59,904 nt of DNA from Hespellia sp. (GCA_028689735.1 JAQVCP010000016.1:1-59904), one strand, 5' to 3'; positions 9,128-17,663 are shown, counted from the first letter of the stretch. The notes: generated by a model not told the origin, from the letters alone. Program-made: numbers and translations.

Positions 9128-9580
9128 ATGGCATTAAGTGATAACATAAAAAAATTCAGAGAAGAAAAAAATCTCACTCAGCAACAACTTGCGGACAAGT
9201 TATATGTTTCAAGGCAGACAGTTTGTCGATGGGAAAATGGTTCGAGATGTCCGGATTTGATTACTGCAAAAAAATTGGCATTAGAACTAGATGTAAGTAT
9301 GGACGAACTTATATCTGATGAAGATGTAAATGATATTCAACTAAATTATGGAATATGGAAATCTGAAAGGATGAAAAATCGGACACATCTACAAGAATTC
9401 CGCAAAAAATTGTTGAATTTTATGGAGATTTTGGGATCTATATTTATGGCAATTATTCTGCTTTTTCGTATTCAGTTAGAAAGGGATATACCACTATGGA
9501 TTACCATTAGTTTCTTTTGTATAGCAATCTCATTTATTACAGTCAACTTACTGATTTCTAAAAAGTTGAGAGAAATGTAG
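9128..9580 (+). CDS. XRE-family regulator with two C-terminal membrane segments
   Basis: A 150-residue protein. Residues about 4-60 form a Cro/C1-type helix-turn-helix (NLTQQQLADKLYVSRQTVCR, then WENG), followed by a hydrophilic linker and two hydrophobic segments (ILGSIFMAIILLFRI and IPLWITISFFCIAISFITVN). XRE proteins with membrane tails are frequent in Firmicutes accessory DNA. The start at 9128 (MALSDNIKKFRE) has a GAGAGG site at -9; the ATG at 9104 lacks one. It lies inside the putative integrated element at the leuS 3' end and has no visible partner gene. Its targets are unknown. Confidence 0.8.
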   Translation: MALSDNIKKFREEKNLTQQQLADKLYVSRQTVCRWENGSRCPDLITAKKLALELDVSMDELISDEDVNDIQLNYGIWKSERMKNRTHLQEFRKKLLNFMEILGSIFMAIILLFRIQLERDIPLWITISFFCIAISFITVNLLISKKLREM

Positions 9581-9585
9581 TGAGG

Positions 9586-9629
9586 TCAAGGAACAAGGCG
9601 TAGCCGATACGCCGTAGGGCAGTCCTTGA
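9586..9629. repeat. Two-step inverted repeat
   Basis: Outer arms TCAAGGA (9586-9592) and TCCTTGA (9623-9629) enclose inner arms GGCGTA (9597-9602) and TACGCC (9608-9613). There is no T-run, so it is not a simple terminator. It lies inside the putative element remnant. Confidence 0.6.
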
Positions 9630-9641
9630 CGGAACAGATAG

Positions 9642-9800
9642 AGCCAACAGCACAAAGAATTTCAAAATTTGGTATTTACCTGTTCGGACGGTTCGCCAGT
9701 TTACTATTACAACGTCAATAGTGCAATCAAAGACTATGTGGCAAAAATTAATGTAATAGAGATTGAACTGGCAAAGGAAGAAAAGAGAAGAAGTAGCTGA
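9642..9800 (+). pseudogene. Remnant, possibly the C-terminal tail of a tyrosine recombinase
   Basis: An open stretch of 52 codons with no good start, ending in TGA at 9798. It reads FQNLVFTCSDGSPVYYYNVN, then SAIKDYVAKINVIEIELAK. A 'LVFT...DGSPV...NVN' run recalls the region before the catalytic tail of phage/ICE tyrosine integrases, but the catalytic Arg-His-Tyr residues are absent from this short piece. Position between two direct repeats supports a mobile origin. The family call is weak. Confidence 0.3.
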
Positions 9801-9891
9801 ATTGAAAATATTGGCTTAAAATTGGAGTGAATTAAAAGACGGATAGAGAAAAACAGCATAAAATCAACATTTTCGAGTAGATAAAAATAGC

Positions 9892-9909
9892 GTACAGAAG
9901 TAATTTGAG
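9892..9909 (+). repeat. Direct repeat, right copy (candidate attR)
   Basis: GTACAGAAGTAATTTGAG, identical to the end of leuS at 8677-8694. Confidence 0.7.
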
Positions 9910-9949
9910 TGATAATTCTGGGAGAATCAGATATAATTTAAAGATGAAG

Positions 9950-9989
9950 ATGGCGCAGATAGTGGAAACATTGTCCGTGTCATTTTTTA
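9950..9989 (+). terminator. Intrinsic terminator similar to the one at 8889
   Basis: Imperfect 12-bp stem (ATGGCGCAGATA with TGTCCGTGTCAT, G-U pairs and one mismatch) followed by TTTTTT. It lies 40 bases after the right direct repeat, where the original leuS terminator would be expected. From here to malQ at 10289 I see only short hairpins (for example GACCCGAC/GTCGGGTT near 10043-10078 and GCGCG/CGCGC near 10135-10162, the latter followed by T7) and no gene. Confidence 0.6.
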
Positions 9990-10288
9990 TGCTTCTTGAT
10001 GTTTCTTTGGTTCCATATATTTTCTCCGTAAAATTAAATGACCCGACGTGGTACGCATCGTTGAGAGGCGTGTCGGGTTCTGTTGCTGTTATTATATGCG
10101 GAAGAAAGAAAAAAAGCAATAGAAATTTTGGTTTAGCGCGCGAAGTGAAACGCGCCGAAGTTTTTTTGCCTAATGAAAAAGGGAAAGGAAATGACTTTGG
10201 AAATTGTTTATGATAGAATGATGGCAGAAAGAAATCGGGAGAAGAAAATTCGTACAATGCCCCTTTTTGAGCGTGAAGGAGAGAAAGA

Positions 10289-11830
10289 ATGAGAAGAGCA
10301 GGACTATTGATGCCGGTATCCGTATTGCCTTCCAGCTATGGGATTGGAGATTTCGGAAGCGGGAGCCGGGAATTGATTGATTATATGGAAGAGAGCGGTT
10401 TTACTATCTGGCAGATTCTGCCGCTGAATCCGCTGGGCTATGGGAATTCTCCTTATCAGCCGTATTCCTCTTTTGCAGGAGACGAGATTTATATCGATTT
10501 GGAAAGTCTTGTCAGTGAGGGACTTTTAGGAGAGATGCCGGAGCCATTTCAAAAGACAGAAACGAGAGTACATTATGATGCGGTCCGTGCCTATAAGAGT
10601 CAGTTTTTGAAAGAAGCATTCCAGTCTTTTGTGGAGGATGAAGCTTATAGAACATTTATCAGTCAGGAATGGGTATACCCTTATGTGGTCTTTCTGACAT
10701 TGAAAAAACACAATGATATGAAGTGCTGGAACGAGTGGCCGAAAGAACAGAAGGAATGGATTGAGAATCCGGAGGAATTTGACGTCAGCATTTATGAGGA
10801 AGAAATCCGGTACGAGATGTTCGTACAGTATCTGTTTCAGAAACAGTGGAAGGAGGTCAAATCTTACGCGAAGGAAAGAAAGATTAAGATTATGGGAGAC
10901 ATTCCGTTTTATGTAGGAATTGATTCTCTGGATGTCTGGATGAACCAAAAGGAATTTTTGCTGGAGGCAGATGGAAAGCCCAGTTTTATCGCGGGGGTGC
11001 CGCCGGATTACTTCTGTGCGGATGGACAGCGGTGGGGAAATCCCATTTATAACTGGAAGCGGATGCAGGAGAATGGATTCACATTCTGGAAAAAACGGTT
11101 TGGCTACAGCACAGGTTTATTTGATATTATCCGGATTGATCATTTCCGTGCATTTGATACCTACTGGAAGATTCCGTCCACCTGTCCGACTGCCGTGGGA
11201 GGCGAATGGATTGAGGCACCGGGATATGAATTGTTTGACACACTGCTGGCCGAATTTCCGAAAGCAAAGATTGTGGCAGAGGATTTGGGGGACATGCGTC
11301 CGGAGGTATACGAACTGCGGGACGCATATCATTTCCCGGGAATGAAGATCATACAGTTTACCTTTGACCCAATGGAGCATAACAATTCCTTTGCGGACCG
11401 GAAAAATATGATTGTATACACGGGAACCCATGACAATGAGACTATCAAAGGATGGCTCTCAAACCAGCCGGAGAAGGTGCAGATGGCAGTAGAGAGAACC
11501 TTGTATGCGCTGGGCTATCAGGAAAAGACCATGGAAAAGAATTTTATTCATTACACACTGGATAATCTGGCTGACACAGCGATTCTTCCGGTGCAGGATA
11601 TTCTGGAGCTTGGAAATGAGGGACGGCTCAATACGCCGGGAACGCTGGGCTCTCCAAACTGGGAGTGGCGTCTCGCTGACATGAATGGGCTGCGAAAAAA
11701 ACTTCCGTTTCTCAAGCGTGTGCTGAAAGAAAGCGGCAGGCAGCCAGGCGGCGTTGCGCCGATTAGAAAGAAAAGCAATCTGCGGAAGCTGAAAAAATAT
11801 CTGGAACAGAAAATAAGGAAGATTAGTTGA
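10289..11830 (+). CDS. malQ: 4-alpha-glucanotransferase (amylomaltase, GH77)
   Basis: Cytosolic enzyme that transfers alpha-1,4-glucan segments between maltodextrins. The 513-residue length is normal. Catalytic segments are present: the nucleophile region IRIDHFRAFDTYW near residue 284, the acid/base region VAEDLGDMRPEV near residue 331, and YTGTHDNETIKGW near residue 380. The N-terminal part has the typical LLMPVSVLPSSYGIGDFG and NSPYQPYSSFAGD segments. An AAGGAGAG site precedes the ATG. The EcsC-family gene follows with about 14 bases between stop and start, so the two are probably co-transcribed. No maltose transporter or phosphorylase is next to it here. Confidence 0.95.
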   Translation: MRRAGLLMPVSVLPSSYGIGDFGSGSRELIDYMEESGFTIWQILPLNPLGYGNSPYQPYSSFAGDEIYIDLESLVSEGLLGEMPEPFQKTETRVHYDAVRAYKSQFLKEAFQSFVEDEAYRTFISQEWVYPYVVFLTLKKHNDMKCWNEWPKEQKEWIENPEEFDVSIYEEEIRYEMFVQYLFQKQWKEVKSYAKERKIKIMGDIPFYVGIDSLDVWMNQKEFLLEADGKPSFIAGVPPDYFCADGQRWGNPIYNWKRMQENGFTFWKKRFGYSTGLFDIIRIDHFRAFDTYWKIPSTCPTAVGGEWIEAPGYELFDTLLAEFPKAKIVAEDLGDMRPEVYELRDAYHFPGMKIIQFTFDPMEHNNSFADRKNMIVYTGTHDNETIKGWLSNQPEKVQMAVERTLYALGYQEKTMEKNFIHYTLDNLADTAILPVQDILELGNEGRLNTPGTLGSPNWEWRLADMNGLRKKLPFLKRVLKESGRQPGGVAPIRKKSNLRKLKKYLEQKIRKIS

Positions 11831-11844
11831 AAAGGTGTGTTAGA

Positions 11845-12639
11845 ATGCAGATATTTCATAAGGAAAGTCCGCTTCAGAAGGAGCGGCGCAAATTAGCGGA
11901 ACAGGAAAAAAGATTTCTTTGTTCTCACGGTCAAAAAAGGGACAATATTTTAAATCAGAAACTGGAAGGCAAGGTGCCGTCCGGGCTGCAAAATATGCTT
12001 GACACAACATTTGCAAAGGCGTTTGCACTTATATTTGATAAGGGAACGGGTGTGGTTGAGAAAACCTACCAGAAGGAAAAACTGGAGCAGGATTATCAGG
12101 TGCAGGAGTATGCAGCAGATATAAAACAGGACGCAAAATCTTTGCGGACTTTTTCGAAAAAATCCAAAGGGGCAGGGACGAAGAATCTCCTGTTGTCTGG
12201 TGTGTCAGGAGTCGGGATGGGTGTATTGGGAATCGGAATTCTCGATATTCCGGTATTTACAGGAATGATTTTAAAAAGTGTTTATGAGACAGCACTGCAT
12301 TATGGGTGCAGGTATGATACCAGAGAAGAACGGTATTTTATCCTTCTGTTGATTCAGGGCGCGCTGTCCTATGGGGAAGAGTCCCAAGAGACAGAGAAGA
12401 AGATTAATACGTTTATCTGCGATGGGAGATGTCCGCCAGATTATGAGGAAAAGAATCAGATCGAGAGGACCGCGGGAGTACTTTCTAAGGAATTACTGTA
12501 TATGAAATTTTTGCAGGGAATCCCGGTTGTTGGTATCATAGGTGGAATGTATGATGCGGTGTATATGAAGGAGATTAACAAGTATGCGGATATAAAATAT
12601 CGGCGTAGATTTTTTTACAAAAAACATGATGTGGAATAA
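11845..12639 (+). CDS. EcsC family protein
   Basis: A 264-residue protein of the EcsC family (named for a Bacillus protein encoded with the EcsAB transporter; biochemical role unclear). The N-terminal 100 residues are charged and probably helical, followed by a glycine-rich hydrophobic segment (NLLLSGVSGVGMGVLGIGIL, then DIPVFTGMILKSV) and a second one near the end (FLQGIPVVGIIGGMYDAVY). These match the family pattern. The start at 11845 has an AAAAGGTG site; a TTG at 11827 overlaps the malQ stop and is less likely. No ecsA/ecsB homologue is adjacent. Confidence 0.75.
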   Translation: MQIFHKESPLQKERRKLAEQEKRFLCSHGQKRDNILNQKLEGKVPSGLQNMLDTTFAKAFALIFDKGTGVVEKTYQKEKLEQDYQVQEYAADIKQDAKSLRTFSKKSKGAGTKNLLLSGVSGVGMGVLGIGILDIPVFTGMILKSVYETALHYGCRYDTREERYFILLLIQGALSYGEESQETEKKINTFICDGRCPPDYEEKNQIERTAGVLSKELLYMKFLQGIPVVGIIGGMYDAVYMKEINKYADIKYRRRFFYKKHDVE

Positions 12640-12667
12640 TTCCAGACAAAAAGAAAGAAGGATGAAT

Positions 12668-13420
12668 ATGTATAAGTTATGGGAGAGTCTCAAAAAAGCA
12701 AAAGATTACAAATGGGTGGATCTGACCCTGTCAATGAACAACGACAGTCCGTTTTGGTGTGGTATACCGGATGGGTCAGTTGAACTGGGTACGACATGCT
12801 ATGACTGGGGGAATGAGATGTTAGATTGTCTCATTCAGACATTCAAATTTCCGGGACAGTTCGGAACACATATTGATTTTCCGGGGCATTTTGTGAAAGA
12901 AGGAGACCTGTCGGAAAAGTATGGTGTAGAGAATCTGGTGTTTCCTCTTTGTGTAATCAATATCACGGAACAAGTGCAGGGAGATATTCATTATGCAGTG
13001 ACGGTGGAGGACATCAAAGCATACGAGAAAAAATACGGAACAATTCCGGAGGGTGCATTTGTTGCCCTGCGGACAGACTGGTCAAAGAAATGGCCGGATA
13101 TGGATGCAATCTCAGGGACTGACGCAGATGGAAATGATAACTTCCCGGGATGGTCGATGGAGGCTGTGAAATTCCTGTATGAGGAAAGAAACATTGCGGC
13201 AAACGGACATGAAACGCTGGATACGGACGCATCGGCAGAGGCACAAAAGGCGGGAGACCTAGCCTGTGAACGCTATATTCTGTCAAAAGAAAAACTGCAG
13301 GTAGAACTTCTGACGAATCTGGACAAGGTGGCGGAGGCAGGAGCAGTGATCATGGTAATGTATCCGCGTTTTGAGGGGGCAACGGGGCTTCCTGCAAGAG
13401 TGGTGGCGATCACAGAATAA
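12668..13420 (+). CDS. Cyclase family protein (kynurenine formamidase-like metal hydrolase)
   Basis: A 250-residue soluble protein with the family metal-binding motif HxxxDxxxH in GTHIDFPGHF near residue 75. The N-terminal WVDLTLSMNNDSPFW and C-terminal AGAVIMVMYPRFEGATGLPA segments are also typical of the Cyclase (PF04199) family. Members hydrolyse formylkynurenine, isatin or related amides; the substrate here cannot be told from sequence. The ATG at 12668 has AAGAAGG 6 bases upstream; the ATG at 12662 directly abuts that site. It follows the EcsC-family gene by 28 bases, so it may belong to the malQ transcript. Confidence 0.82.
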   Translation: MYKLWESLKKAKDYKWVDLTLSMNNDSPFWCGIPDGSVELGTTCYDWGNEMLDCLIQTFKFPGQFGTHIDFPGHFVKEGDLSEKYGVENLVFPLCVINITEQVQGDIHYAVTVEDIKAYEKKYGTIPEGAFVALRTDWSKKWPDMDAISGTDADGNDNFPGWSMEAVKFLYEERNIAANGHETLDTDASAEAQKAGDLACERYILSKEKLQVELLTNLDKVAEAGAVIMVMYPRFEGATGLPARVVAITE

Positions 13421-13834
13421 TCAGCGAAACTTTTTCACTTTTTCTGAGATAGCAGTCAGCTCTTCTTTTGACAGCTCCGGCAGACGCTCCAGCTTGTCCA
13501 TGAACATGGTCATAGTTTCTCTCTGCTGCATTTCCACGATCTGTCCATAGAAGCTGACAACGACACCAGTTGCGATAGCGATGACGAATAGAGAGTAGAT
13601 TGTCAGCAGGACAGAGCAGAACTTGCCGATAAAGGTGACGGCAACGACATCTCCGAATCCGGCGGTGGAGATGACGGCATAGCAGTACCACAGCGCGGTT
13701 CCATAGTGGTTGATATCAGGCTCAGCGGCCTGGATGACAGCAGCCACAAGGAAGAGAAAAGCGACGAAGCCGAGGATGATGTGATCTGCTTTGGTTCGTT
13801 TCAATATGACAAACAGTATTCTTAGTTTTTTCAT
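13421..13834 (-). CDS. Two-helix potassium-type ion channel
   Basis: A 137-residue membrane protein: first membrane helix about residues 17-37 (ADHIILGFVAFLFLVAAVI), a pore loop with the selectivity filter TAGFGD at residues 57-62, a second helix about 66-95 and a charged C-terminal tail. The filter fits the TxGxGD rule of potassium channels with Ala in the second place. There is no RCK/TrkA domain, so gating is unknown. An AAGGAG site precedes the ATG. It is convergent with the cyclase-family gene: its stop codon lies directly against the stop of that gene, with no room for a separate terminator. Confidence 0.85.
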   Translation of the reverse strand: MKKLRILFVILKRTKADHIILGFVAFLFLVAAVIQAAEPDINHYGTALWYCYAVISTAGFGDVVAVTFIGKFCSVLLTIYSLFVIAIATGVVVSFYGQIVEMQQRETMTMFMDKLERLPELSKEELTAISEKVKKFR

Positions 13835-14287
13835 GACAGATACTCCTTATATTATATGGTTTGTAGTGCCAGTGGATTCCGCTGGCACTGTTCATTGCTG
13901 ACGCATACATTGTACCATAAATGAAAAGGTGTATCTAGGATATAAAATACTTGGGTTTCCGTAGATTTATCCACAGTCTGGACCTTTGGTGCCGAACTGT
14001 GTAACCGTCATAGCGGGAAAGTCAAAACCAGCGCATTCTGCAAAGGAAAGAACCATGAAGCCTATCTGTCACCTATCAAAGTACAAATAAAAAGATGTGA
14101 CTACATTCTTATGTTGAGAGTGCAGTCACATCTTTTTGTTAATATCATTTTTCGCATATTTTAGATTAAGCTATGCCATAAAAAAAGATAACCAGAAATT
14201 AAAATAAAAAAACTCAAGTACGGTGAACTTTTTAAGACTTATAATGGTTATATAAGATGTAGAACGTTTTACGATAGGAGAAGTACT
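13835..14287. other. Intergenic region between the ion channel gene and the sigma factor gene
   Basis: No gene is supported here. It holds the upstream region of the minus-strand channel gene, a strong hairpin at 14090-14140 and a TATAAT-like box near 14240 before the sigma gene. A short open stretch near 14020-14130 has no start signal and no recognizable product. Confidence 0.5.
14090..14140. terminator. Bidirectional terminator-like hairpin
   Basis: Perfect 13-bp stem AAAAGATGTGACT / AGTCACATCTTTT around a loop of about 21 bases, with A-run before and T-run after. No intact gene ends nearby on either strand, which suggests that a gene has been lost or that it insulates the sigma factor operon. 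Confidence 0.7.
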
Positions 14288-14824
14288 ATGACTGATAGAG
14301 AACTGATGAAAAAAGTTCACGGCGGAGATCGAGAGGCATTGGGCGCAGTGATTGACCGATATTATGCCGATATTTATCGTTTTTGTTTATACATGATTCG
14401 TGAAGAGAACGATGCTTATGATCTCACGCAGGAAGTATTTTTAAAATTTATTAAATATAGTATTTCTTATCAGAACAATAATCTGAAAGGATATTTGTTA
14501 ACAATTGCAAGAAATGTCTGTTTAAGTTATTTTAGAAATAAAAAAATTTCGATTCAACTGTGCGAATTGAAAGGGGCAGAAGATATTCCAGGCGTACGAG
14601 ATGAATCCCATGATGTCATGGTATCAATCTGGCTCAAAGAGATGCTTGGAAAATTCTCAGAAGAAATAAGAGAGGTAATAATTCTGCGTATATATGAGGA
14701 ACTGAAGTTCAAGGAAATCGCAAAAATCATGGGGAGTAATATTTCAACAACGAAATCAAGATTTCGATTAGGCGTAAAGTATATGAAAAAAATGATGGAG
14801 GACAGCGGATATGGAAACTCGTGA
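14288..14824 (+). CDS. RNA polymerase sigma factor, ECF subfamily
   Basis: A 178-residue ECF sigma factor. Region 2 spans about residues 22-85 (YRFCLYMIREENDAYDLTQE, then VFLKFIKY) and region 4 about 115-170 (EIREVIILRIYEELKFKEIA, then KIMGSNISTTKSR). A GGAG site precedes the ATG. Its stop overlaps the next gene by 14 bases, and three more genes follow with overlaps: a membrane protein, an ABC ATPase and a permease. Such sigma/ABC operons usually respond to envelope stress or peptide antibiotics in Firmicutes; the trigger here is not visible. The membrane protein encoded next may act as anti-sigma factor, which is inference only. Confidence 0.9.
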   Translation: MTDRELMKKVHGGDREALGAVIDRYYADIYRFCLYMIREENDAYDLTQEVFLKFIKYSISYQNNNLKGYLLTIARNVCLSYFRNKKISIQLCELKGAEDIPGVRDESHDVMVSIWLKEMLGKFSEEIREVIILRIYEELKFKEIAKIMGSNISTTKSRFRLGVKYMKKMMEDSGYGNS

Positions 14825-15575
14825 TATAAAAAAAATGTTTGAGACAGCAGATGAAGCGTTTCCAATCCAGGAGGAAAAGAAACGGCAGACTTATGAAAAA
14901 ATGTTAACAGAATTTAGAAAACAGAGAAGCCCTGTTGAAAAAATGAATCATATAATTTTCAATCAACTCTTCTATATGGACCGGTCTGCCCTGTACGCAT
15001 ATGGCACGCTCCTTTGTCTGGAAATTGTGTTGATGACGACACTTCACTATTGGGGGATTGGTGCGAAAGGAATGATGACCTTCTGTATGGTGGCGGCGGG
15101 GATCGTAAGCATGGCGGCCATCATTCTGCTTGATAAGCTGTTCTTCGGGGAAATGGCCGAATTGGGAGCAAGCTGTTATTTAAGTACGAAGCAGAGCATA
15201 GCCGCTTTTCTGATTACCGTAGAAAGTATCAATCTGGTAATGTTGCTGCTTATCATGCTATACGCGGGGGCTTATTGGAAAATAGCTATATTGCAGACAA
15301 CAGTCTATATGCTGACACCGTCCCTTTTGTCTAACACGGTGGCATTTGCTGTTTTATCGACAAAAACAGGGAGAAGAAGTTCGTATTCTCTTTTTACATG
15401 CGGAATGTTTTTATCGATTGGGTATATGGGGCTTGCGGCTGTCCCGAATATTTTCGGAGCTGCATTCATCGGAATATGGGCCTTGGTGTGTGTGATCCTG
15501 GCTGTGTTGCTGGCAGTAGAAATCAGGTGTTTCTTTAGAAAAGTAGAAAAAGGAGAATTGCTATGCATGAACTAG
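14811..15575 (+). CDS. Multi-pass membrane protein, possible anti-sigma factor
   Basis: A 254-residue protein with a charged N-terminal cytosolic stretch of about 60 residues (METRDIKKMFETADEAFPIQ and on) followed by six or so hydrophobic segments. The layout, cytosolic N-terminus then membrane part, and its position directly after an ECF sigma gene with overlapping ends resemble the anti-sigma-like proteins of such operons, but I see no zinc anti-sigma motif. It could equally be a part of the ABC exporter encoded next. Overlaps on both sides (14 and 13 bases) indicate translational coupling. Confidence 0.65.
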   Translation: METRDIKKMFETADEAFPIQEEKKRQTYEKMLTEFRKQRSPVEKMNHIIFNQLFYMDRSALYAYGTLLCLEIVLMTTLHYWGIGAKGMMTFCMVAAGIVSMAAIILLDKLFFGEMAELGASCYLSTKQSIAAFLITVESINLVMLLLIMLYAGAYWKIAILQTTVYMLTPSLLSNTVAFAVLSTKTGRRSSYSLFTCGMFLSIGYMGLAAVPNIFGAAFIGIWALVCVILAVLLAVEIRCFFRKVEKGELLCMN

Positions 15576-16453
15576 TATTAACGGATGTACTTCAAAAATT
15601 TAAAGAAACGGAAGCTGTCAGGGAGTTCAGTTATACATTTTCCAATGGCGTCTATGGCCTGCTCGGAGAAAATGGGGCAGGAAAGACGACACTCCTGCGC
15701 TTGATCTGTGGAATCTTGCAGCCGACAGGGGGAACCATTATTTGCGATGGAATGCCGGTATATGAAATGGGAGCAGAATATCGAAGGTTGCTCGGATATT
15801 TGCCACAGGAGTTCGGATATTACGAAGATTTTACCGCGCTGCGTTTTCTGAAATATATGGCGGCATTGAAAGGCTTATCGAAGGAATATGCGGAGACAAG
15901 GATCAAGGAACTGCTGGAACTGGTGGATTTAGACAGTGTGAAGAACAGGAAGCTGAGAACTTATTCAGGCGGAATGATCCGGCGTGTGGGAATTGCACAG
16001 GCTCTTCTGAATGAACCGGAGATCCTGATATTGGACGAGCCCACAGCAGGTCTTGACCCGAAAGAAAGAGTACGATTTCGCAATATTATCAGCGCACTTG
16101 GAAAAGAAAGAATTGTGCTTCTTTCGACACATATTGTCTCGGATGTTGAGTACATTGCAGACCATATTTTGATTATGAAAAAAGGAGAACTGATCCAAAA
16201 GGGCACGGAGAGCCAGATTATAGAAAAGGCTCATGGCCGTGTATGGAAATGTCTGGTTCCGGAACAGGAGATGCAAAAACTCAATGACAAGTACATTGTG
16301 AGCAATCTGCGAAATAGCGGAGCTAATGTGGAACTCCGGATCATATCAGAAAAGCGGCCGACGGAGAATGCGAAACCGGTGGACGTAACACTGGAGGACG
16401 CTTATCTATATCATACGCAGATGTCTGGAGGTCGAAAAAATGCGATTATATAA
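15563..16453 (+). CDS. ABC transporter ATP-binding protein
   Basis: ATPase of 296 residues. Walker A is GENGAGKTT near residue 36, the signature region is TYSGGMIRRVGIAQALL near 133, and Walker B is ILILDEPTAGLDP near 154, followed by the switch His in LLSTHIV. It pairs with the permease that overlaps its 3' end by 14 bases. The C-terminal 60 residues after GTESQIIEKAHG are an extra domain common in bacitracin/lantibiotic-type exporters (BcrA-like), which fits the sigma-factor-led operon but does not prove the substrate. Confidence 0.92.
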   Translation: MHELVLTDVLQKFKETEAVREFSYTFSNGVYGLLGENGAGKTTLLRLICGILQPTGGTIICDGMPVYEMGAEYRRLLGYLPQEFGYYEDFTALRFLKYMAALKGLSKEYAETRIKELLELVDLDSVKNRKLRTYSGGMIRRVGIAQALLNEPEILILDEPTAGLDPKERVRFRNIISALGKERIVLLSTHIVSDVEYIADHILIMKKGELIQKGTESQIIEKAHGRVWKCLVPEQEMQKLNDKYIVSNLRNSGANVELRIISEKRPTENAKPVDVTLEDAYLYHTQMSGGRKNAII

Positions 16454-17525
16454 AATGGAACTTTATAAATTGTGCCATAAGAAAATATTTCTGATCGGGC
16501 TTGCTGCAATTGCTGCGCTCATGTTTCTGTTTTTCTGGTTCGTGGAGGTCGGAGATGAGCTGGCAGTAGTAGATGGAAAGACGTATTCGGGATATGAAGC
16601 GGTTCAGATGAACAGAAAGATAACGAAAGAATTTGCCGGAACCATCACAGATGAGAAAATAGATCAGATTGTGGGAAAATACGGGATCTCCTCAAAGCTT
16701 ATTGAGAACATGCCGGGATGGAGAGATGGAAATTATCTGAGTGACTTTATCACCAGATACTTTACAGACGGCTCGATGGAGCAGGGGGTACTTCCGACAG
16801 AAAGATATTCGTTAGAGGAAAGTGAATTGGGAGATGTATGTGAGCGGCTGCAGGTGACGCCGGCGCTGGAGTACACAAAGGGATGGAAGATCTTTATAGA
16901 AATGCTGGGGCTTGGATTTATGATGGGCAGTGTGCTGGTAATATGTAGTGTATCAAGAGTTTTTGCCGGTGAGGAGACAACGAAGATGCTGCCGCTTATA
17001 TTTACGACAGAGGAAGGCAGAAGAAAAGATATTGCTGCAAAGATTGCGGCATCCATCACATTGACAATCATTATCTTTGCGGCAATCCTATTATTCAATA
17101 CCCTGCTATGCGGTGTGGTCTTTGGTTTCGATGGATTTGATAATCTTTCGGGAATTGTCCTTTTGAGCTATTTCAGCATGGTGAATCAGCAGCCTTTTTT
17201 AAACTATGTAACGATGGTAATTCTATTCGGTATGCAGGGCCTTCTCTCATTATGTGCTGTTACCCTGTGTATATCAGCACAGTGCAAGAGCTCCTTCTCG
17301 GCGGTTATAGCTGCTGCTATATGCTGGTGCGTGCCTCTGCTTGTGAGAATGATATTTCGAGGACTTCTCTCAATTGTTATTTTGGCGACGCCGATATTTT
17401 TGACTATGAATGGTATGATCGAAGACATATATCCATTTTGGAGGATTGCTGCTGTAATCAGTATGTTTATAGGAGTTGGATGTATGGTCGGAGGGTATAA
17501 AAAATATCAAACAAAGAATGCTTAG
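16440..17525 (+). CDS. ABC transporter permease (ABC-2 type)
   Basis: A 361-residue membrane protein. One hydrophobic helix at about residues 15-35 (IFLIGLAAIAALMFLFFWFV) is followed by a long extracytoplasmic region of about 120 residues and then five or more membrane helices. This is the ABC-2 permease layout of multidrug or peptide exporters. It overlaps the ATPase gene, so it is its partner. A weak AAAAGA/TCTTTT hairpin directly after the stop (17525-17547) may end the operon. Confidence 0.82.
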   Translation: MRLYKMELYKLCHKKIFLIGLAAIAALMFLFFWFVEVGDELAVVDGKTYSGYEAVQMNRKITKEFAGTITDEKIDQIVGKYGISSKLIENMPGWRDGNYLSDFITRYFTDGSMEQGVLPTERYSLEESELGDVCERLQVTPALEYTKGWKIFIEMLGLGFMMGSVLVICSVSRVFAGEETTKMLPLIFTTEEGRRKDIAAKIAASITLTIIIFAAILLFNTLLCGVVFGFDGFDNLSGIVLLSYFSMVNQQPFLNYVTMVILFGMQGLLSLCAVTLCISAQCKSSFSAVIAAAICWCVPLLVRMIFRGLLSIVILATPIFLTMNGMIEDIYPFWRIAAVISMFIGVGCMVGGYKKYQTKNA

Positions 17526-17591
17526 AAAAGATTTCCGGCGTCTTTTTGTCAGAAGAAATCCTAAAGAAAATAGAAAAAAGAGGATAATATA

Positions 17592-17621
17592 TTGTCTAAA
17601 ATCAGAAAAAAGGTGTATAAT
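17592..17621 (+). promoter_or_regulatory. Promoter of the orphan XRE gene
   Basis: TTGTCT (17592-17597), an 18-base spacer and TATAAT (17616-17621), about 40 bases before the start codon. Confidence 0.6.
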
Positions 17622-17663
17622 AGCTATTTCTGATTAGATGAGGATGGCTTGGAAGGAGCACCT

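Larger units (their letters stand above)
8677..9909. mobile_element. Putative decayed integrated element at the leuS 3' end
   Basis: The 18-base sequence GTACAGAAGTAATTTGAG occurs at 8677-8694 (end of leuS including its stop) and again at 9892-9909. Between the copies lie an XRE regulator gene, a 44-base hairpin at 9586-9629 and a short in-frame remnant with an integrase-like look. Duplicated gene 3' ends flanking foreign genes are typical of tyrosine-recombinase integration. No intact integrase, relaxase or mobilization gene remains, so the element is at best a relic. The boundaries are inferred from the repeats alone. No gene is seen from 8695 to 9127 or from 9801 to 9891. Confidence 0.55.

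Noticed and set aside
14020-14130. Small gene upstream of the ECF sigma gene
   Set aside because: Open stretch without start or ribosome site and without any family resemblance.
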